Source of the DNA: Draconibacterium sp.
GTDB lineage: Bacteria > Bacteroidota > Bacteroidia > Bacteroidales > Prolixibacteraceae
Length of the DNA: 8,854 nucleotides
NCBI GenBank assembly: GCA_030595485.1
Contig: JAUVDE010000118.1
Span: forward strand, 1 to 8,854
Direction of reading: 5' to 3'
Shown here: one piece after another, positions 5,928 to 8,854 of the stretch
How positions within the stretch are numbered: position 1 is the stretch's first letter
Layout: each line of letters starts with the position of its first letter
Made by a program: the position numbers and the translations under genes
The notes under the pieces: generated by a model
Databases searched by the model: none
Told to the model about the DNA's origin: nothing
The model's input: the letters and a program-made list of their open reading frames with translations, nothing else

Positions 5928-6440
5928 ATGTTGAAACGAGTTACTTTTATTGCCATTGTAGTTTTTTTTGCAGGAATTTTATTTTCATGTTCGGTAAAAT
6001 ATAATTTTACTGGATCTAAGCCAATGGTGTTGGAAAAAACATTTTCCGTTTATTATTTCCCTAATCGGGCGAGGTTAATTAATCCGACTTTAAGCCAAAG
6101 TTTTACCGAACGTTTACGTAATAAAATGGAGCGCCAGACATCGTTAAACGAGCTTTCGGAGAATGGAGATATTGAGTTCGAAGGGCAAATTACGGGTTAC
6201 GATTTTCGTCCGATGTCGATTGCAAAAGATGACCAATCGGCGCAAACACGACTTACCATAACGGTAAAACTTAAATATACCAACAACAAGGTTCCTGAGG
6301 ATGATTTCGAACAGAGCTTTTCGGCATTTGAAGATTTTGATAGTAATTTGGCCATAAGTAGTGTGGAAGATGAACTTACCGCGTTAATTATTACAAAACT
6401 TACTGAAGATATTTTTAACGCTACAATTGCTAGTTGGTAA
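5928..6440 (+). CDS. lptE: LptE-family outer-membrane LPS-assembly lipoprotein
   Basis: This 170-residue lipoprotein resembles the Bacteroidota LptE family, the plug partner of LptD in the outer-membrane LPS translocon. The N-terminus has a hydrophobic signal ending in a lipobox ILFSC with Cys21, followed by SVKYNFTGSKP, a family-like opening. The strand YYFPNRARLINPTLSQSFTERLRNKM (42-67) and the later segment IEFEGQITGYDFRP (82-95) match the alternating beta/alpha fold of LptE. The ATG lies 4 nt after the activator stop codon, so translation is probably coupled. Overall similarity across LptE is low even among true members. The assignment therefore rests on lipobox, length, motif pattern and neighbours together. 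Confidence 0.85.
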   Translation: MLKRVTFIAIVVFFAGILFSCSVKYNFTGSKPMVLEKTFSVYYFPNRARLINPTLSQSFTERLRNKMERQTSLNELSENGDIEFEGQITGYDFRPMSIAKDDQSAQTRLTITVKLKYTNNKVPEDDFEQSFSAFEDFDSNLAISSVEDELTALIITKLTEDIFNATIASW

Positions 6441-6441
6441 T

Positions 6442-7044
6442 ATGGAAAGCGTGCAAATTCTATCATATCTGCAGGATTTAAGTTTGCTTTCGGACGAAAC
6501 TCTGGACGAAACAAAAAAGCTTACCGAAGAATTTCCGTGGTTTCAAACAGGGTGGATGCTCTATTTGAAAAATCTGAAAAATATAAATTCGCCCGAATAT
6601 GCTGCTGTTTTGAAAAAGGCTGCGGTTGTTGTTCCCGAGCGAAAAAATTTATTTAAGTTTCTGAATTCGGAGTTACCAAAACGTCAACTAAGTATCGGAA
6701 AATTAGAGGCAGTTTCTTCGCTTTATCAATTGGGAGGTGCTGTGGCTGGGCAAGAAGGGGATTCGCTAGTCGATCGGTTCTTGAATTCAGATTCGGGTTT
6801 AATTCGAAAAAACAAGGAGCCTTTTGGAAACGCTGGAAGTATTGAAAATAAAGAATTCTTAAATAAATCGGTTGCCGAAAACGATGAGTTAATAACCGAG
6901 ACTTTAGCAGCTATTTATTTTCAGCAAAAAAACTACGAAAAAGCACAGCAAGCCTATCAGAAATTAAGTTTGAAATATCCGGAAAAAAGTGTTTACTTTG
7001 CAGCCCGTATTAAAGAAATAGAAGTTTTAAAGAATAATAATTAG
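6442..7044 (+). CDS. TPR-like protein of the lptE-secG operon, function unknown
   Basis: This is a 200-residue soluble protein with no signal peptide. The ATG at 6442 is chosen, 1 nt after the lptE stop; a TTG at 6427 in the same frame would overlap lptE and add five residues. The N-terminal part is helical (PWFQTGWMLYLKNL, 32-45). A middle segment DSLVDRFLNSD (107-117) precedes a low-complexity charged stretch. The C-terminal end ITETLAAIYFQQKNYEKAQQAYQKLSLKYPEKSVYFAARIKEIE (151-194) is a clear tetratricopeptide-type helix pair. Proteins of this form are common beside secG in Bacteroidota, but no biochemical role is established. TPR scaffolding of envelope or translocon assembly would fit the neighbours, as inference only. 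Confidence 0.8.
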   Translation: MESVQILSYLQDLSLLSDETLDETKKLTEEFPWFQTGWMLYLKNLKNINSPEYAAVLKKAAVVVPERKNLFKFLNSELPKRQLSIGKLEAVSSLYQLGGAVAGQEGDSLVDRFLNSDSGLIRKNKEPFGNAGSIENKEFLNKSVAENDELITETLAAIYFQQKNYEKAQQAYQKLSLKYPEKSVYFAARIKEIEVLKNNN

Positions 7045-7050
7045 AAAGAA

Positions 7051-7413
7051 ATGTATATTTTAATCACCGTTTTAATATTTGTCGTTTGTATCCTTTTGGT
7101 ATTAGTAGTATTAGTACAAAATTCAAAAGGTGGAGGTTTAGCAAGTAACTTTCAATCATCGGGTCAGGTAATGGGTGTTCGTAAAACAACCGACTTCCTC
7201 GAAAAAGGTACTTGGTCGTTGGCAGCTATTTTGTTGTTTTTATGTGTTATCGCTTCTGGGTTTATACCTCGCGAAGGTGGTGAATTAGACCAGTCGCGTG
7301 TTCAGGAACAAATTGAAACTGCAGTTGACCCAACTCAGGTTCCAACTTTCCCAACTACACCTCCTCCGGCACCAGCTCAAGAAACTCCAGCAACAGAAGG
7401 CGGAGAAAAATAA
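7051..7413 (+). CDS. secG: Preprotein translocase subunit SecG
   Basis: This 120-residue inner-membrane protein is the third subunit of the SecYEG channel. Transmembrane helix 1 spans about residues 2-22. The cytoplasmic loop carries the SecG motif VQNSKGGGLAS (22-32) and continues to GVRKTTDFLEKGTW (42-55). Helix 2 is about 56-72. A tail of nearly 50 residues follows and is Pro/Thr/Ala-rich from 94 to 113 (PTQVPTFPTTPPPAPAQ). Such a tail is a common elaboration in this phylum and makes the protein longer than the classic SecG of about 110 residues or less. The ATG lies 6 nt after the TPR gene. A terminator follows at 7440-7470, so this is the last gene of the operon. Confidence 0.95.
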   Translation: MYILITVLIFVVCILLVLVVLVQNSKGGGLASNFQSSGQVMGVRKTTDFLEKGTWSLAAILLFLCVIASGFIPREGGELDQSRVQEQIETAVDPTQVPTFPTTPPPAPAQETPATEGGEK

Positions 7414-7439
7414 GAAACAATTCTTACAAGATATTGGAG

Positions 7440-7470
7440 GCCACTCGATTTATTTCGGGTGGCTTTTTTT
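7440..7470 (+). terminator. Rho-independent terminator of the activator-lptE-TPR-secG operon
   Basis: The stem is GCCACTCGA (7440-7448) / TCGGGTGGC (7455-7463), 9 bp with one G-T wobble and a 6-nt loop, followed by seven T (7464-7470). It lies 27 nt after the secG stop codon. Confidence 0.9.
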
Positions 7471-7476
7471 GTCCTT

Positions 7477-7484
7477 TAACTTTG
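7477..7484 (+). promoter_or_regulatory. Candidate methyltransferase promoter, -7 box TAACTTTG
   Basis: TAACTTTG matches TAnnTTTG and lies just after the secG terminator. The start would be near 7491, within the palindrome AAGCGCTT (7487-7494), which could be an operator. The leader would be about 69 nt. No -33 TTG is evident. Confidence 0.45.
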
Positions 7485-7559
7485 TGAAGCGCTTATCGTT
7501 TTGTTCCTTTATTCATGATTAATCTAGGATCGAATTAAAAAAATTGATAAAAGAGGCAA

Positions 7560-8183
7560 TTGTCAAGTGATATCTATAAAAATATAAGTGGGGGAGGTGT
7601 TCCCTGGGATATGGAAGGCCCGCCGGCTGCGCTGGTTAATCTTGTTGTGCAGAAGACTGTTCAACCTTGCAAAACTTTAGAAATAGGATGTGGCATGGGA
7701 AATGCTGCAATCTATCTGGCTAAAAATGGTTTTGACATTACTGGTATTGATATTTCGGAAATGGCTCTTTCAGAGGCTCGGATTAGGGCGTTTAAGGATC
7801 AGGTCGAATGTACTTTTCTGTGTGTCGATTTTCTTAAGGATAGTATTGAAATCACAAACACTTTTGATTTTATTTTTGACTGGTCGGTGCTACACCATAT
7901 TTTTCCAGAAAAGCGAAAAGAGTATGCCGAAAAAGTTTATCGTTTGCTTAAGCCGGGAGGCATTTATCTATCAGTATGTTTCAGTGAGAATGATGATGCT
8001 TTTGGTGGCGTTGGCAAATTTCGAAAAACATCAATTGGCACTACTTTGTACTTCTCTTCCGAGAAGGAAATTTGTGAACTGTTCGGGTTGCACTTCAGAA
8101 AAATCGAATTAGAAATCATACAAATAGAAGGTAAGCCCAAAACTCACCTTGCAGTTTATGCTTTAATGAAAAAAGAAATATAG
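7560..8183 (+). CDS. Class I SAM-dependent methyltransferase, TTG start
   Basis: This is a 207-residue cytosolic methyltransferase with a Rossmann core: motif I LEIGCGMGNAA (40-50), motif II TGIDIS (61-66), the acidic motif III residue Asp90 (CVDF), FDFIFDWSVLHHI (102-114) as motif IV and LLKPGGIYL (129-137). The N-terminus GGGVPWDMEGPP (11-22) resembles small-molecule methyltransferases of the TPMT/TehB type, in which a Trp and Pro near the N-terminus help close the substrate pocket. The start is TTG at 7560, behind AGAGG (7552-7556); an in-frame TAA at 7548-7550 excludes a longer form. The first in-frame ATG (7611) would remove the GGGVPW motif, so TTG is preferred. It has its own probable promoter after the secG terminator. 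The substrate (thiol, halide, chalcogen or other) cannot be assigned. Confidence 0.88.
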   Translation: MSSDIYKNISGGGVPWDMEGPPAALVNLVVQKTVQPCKTLEIGCGMGNAAIYLAKNGFDITGIDISEMALSEARIRAFKDQVECTFLCVDFLKDSIEITNTFDFIFDWSVLHHIFPEKRKEYAEKVYRLLKPGGIYLSVCFSENDDAFGGVGKFRKTSIGTTLYFSSEKEICELFGLHFRKIELEIIQIEGKPKTHLAVYALMKKEI

Positions 8184-8196
8184 TTTTTTGCAGTGT

Positions 8197-8760
8197 TTAT
8201 ATGGTAAACCTAACTTCCAATACTTCGTGGTCTATAACAATTGGAATTTCCACCTTAACGCTTGAATAAACTTTAAAATTGGCATTTCCTTTTATCATTA
8301 CTTTAATATAGTTCTTCGGGTTACTGTCAATTTTATTGATTAATGACCTAAGAGTGTCATCCAGATCGACGTTAATGTCGCGCATACCAATCATTTCTTC
8401 TTTTGATAAAAGTGCAGTGGTACTTTGCATATCGAACTCCCCGCTTTCTATCGTTCCATAGCCCCAATCTAATTCCAGTTTATTTATTTCACCACCAAGG
8501 TTTGTCATATTTAAAACCGATCCTTTGTCAGGTATTACACTTAAAATGTTACTGGGACAGTTTTGGACGTTGTCTTTATTGTCCAGGCAAAATATGGCAA
8601 AACCCGAAAAGTCGGTACTTCCATTTGTTTGAACTTGCATTGAATTAACTGGAATAATGAATTCCAGTTTTGTAGTGGTTTTAATCGTATTATCAGGTTC
8701 TTCGCAGGCAAAAAGAGTCAGGGCAGATATCCCAATCCAAAAAAGTGTTCTGAGTTTCAT
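8197..8760 (-). CDS. Probable surface-exposed lipoprotein of unknown function
   Basis: This is a 187-residue protein if the ATG at 8760-8758 is used. An in-frame ATG at 8799 would prepend 13 charged residues before the signal and is disfavoured. MKLRTLFWIGISALTLFAC is a lipoprotein signal with acylated Cys19; the Phe at -2 is a slight departure from the usual lipobox. EEPD directly after the Cys resembles the acidic lipoprotein export signal that sends Bacteroidota lipoproteins to the cell surface. The rest is rich in beta-strand pattern (KLEFIIPVN, YIKVMIKGNANFKVYSSVKVEIPIVI) and has two further cysteines 10 residues apart that could pair. I do not recognise the family. It converges with the methyltransferase gene, with only 13 bp between the stops and no clear terminator there. 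Confidence 0.8.
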   Translation of the reverse strand: MKLRTLFWIGISALTLFACEEPDNTIKTTTKLEFIIPVNSMQVQTNGSTDFSGFAIFCLDNKDNVQNCPSNILSVIPDKGSVLNMTNLGGEINKLELDWGYGTIESGEFDMQSTTALLSKEEMIGMRDINVDLDDTLRSLINKIDSNPKNYIKVMIKGNANFKVYSSVKVEIPIVIDHEVLEVRFTI

Positions 8761-8854
8761 GACGTATTGTTTAATGTGTTTGTATTTTAACAGTTGCAAA
8801 GGGTTTAATCGTTTTTTTGAATATGATGTTTGTCTGCTATTATTAGCTCACGGC

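Noticed and set aside
7411..7426. TAAGAA-ACAA-TTCTTA palindrome overlapping the secG stop codon
   Set aside because: It is an AT-rich 6-bp stem with no U-tract; the real terminator is the adjacent hairpin at 7440-7470.
8033..8048. TTGGCACT followed by TTTGTA, resembling an RpoN promoter
   Set aside because: The -24 to -12 spacing is one base short, and it lies inside the methyltransferase coding sequence with no downstream plus-strand gene.
8195..8209. GTTTA-N5-TAAAC inverted repeat between the convergent methyltransferase and lipoprotein genes as a bidirectional terminator
   Set aside because: The stem is only 5 weak base pairs and no T-run follows.

Overview
The window reads as a chromosomal core region of a Bacteroidota bacterium, most likely of the Bacteroidales/Marinilabiliales type. 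This is inferred from an AT-rich sequence, a type IX secretion (T9SS) C-terminal sorting domain, Bacteroidota-style -7 promoter boxes (TAnnTTTG) in place of a -10 box, few Shine-Dalgarno sequences, a SecG with a proline-rich tail, and the run sigma-54 activator / LptE / TPR protein / SecG. I see no IS element, CRISPR array, tRNA or rRNA.

Layout. (1) 1-654, minus: the N-terminal third of LepA/EF4, cut by the window edge. (2) 655-1151: an intergenic stretch of about 500 bp with no convincing ORF. It holds the lepA promoter, a sigma-54-like -24/-12 promoter reading rightward, and, 130-160 bp downstream, a strong rightward Rho-independent terminator. Together these outline an unannotated small RNA of about 150 nt. 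(3) 1152-4458, minus: five codirectional genes. In transcription order they are kdsB (CMP-KDO synthetase), a 117-aa protein that is almost only a T9SS sorting domain, a 25-aa hydrophobic micro-ORF, a secreted calcineurin-like phosphoesterase and a Tat-exported aldo/keto reductase. (4) 4691-7413, plus, divergent from kdsB: a tight operon of a sigma-54 activator lacking a sensor domain, LptE, a TPR-like protein and SecG, closed by a terminator at 7440-7470. (5) 7560-8183, plus: a SAM methyltransferase with a TTG start. (6) 8197-8760, minus and convergent: a probably surface-exposed lipoprotein of unknown function.

How the parts fit. KdsB (KDO activation for lipid A-core) and LptE (LPS delivery at the outer membrane) flank one divergent promoter region, and SecG closes the operon, so the centre of the window is about building the envelope. 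The sigma-54 activator sits in that operon, and the window has two GGCAC-N5-TTTGTAA promoter-like sites: one before the putative small RNA and one before the T9SS sorting-domain gene. A link from activator to small RNA and envelope is the most interesting hypothesis here. It rests on sequence motifs only.
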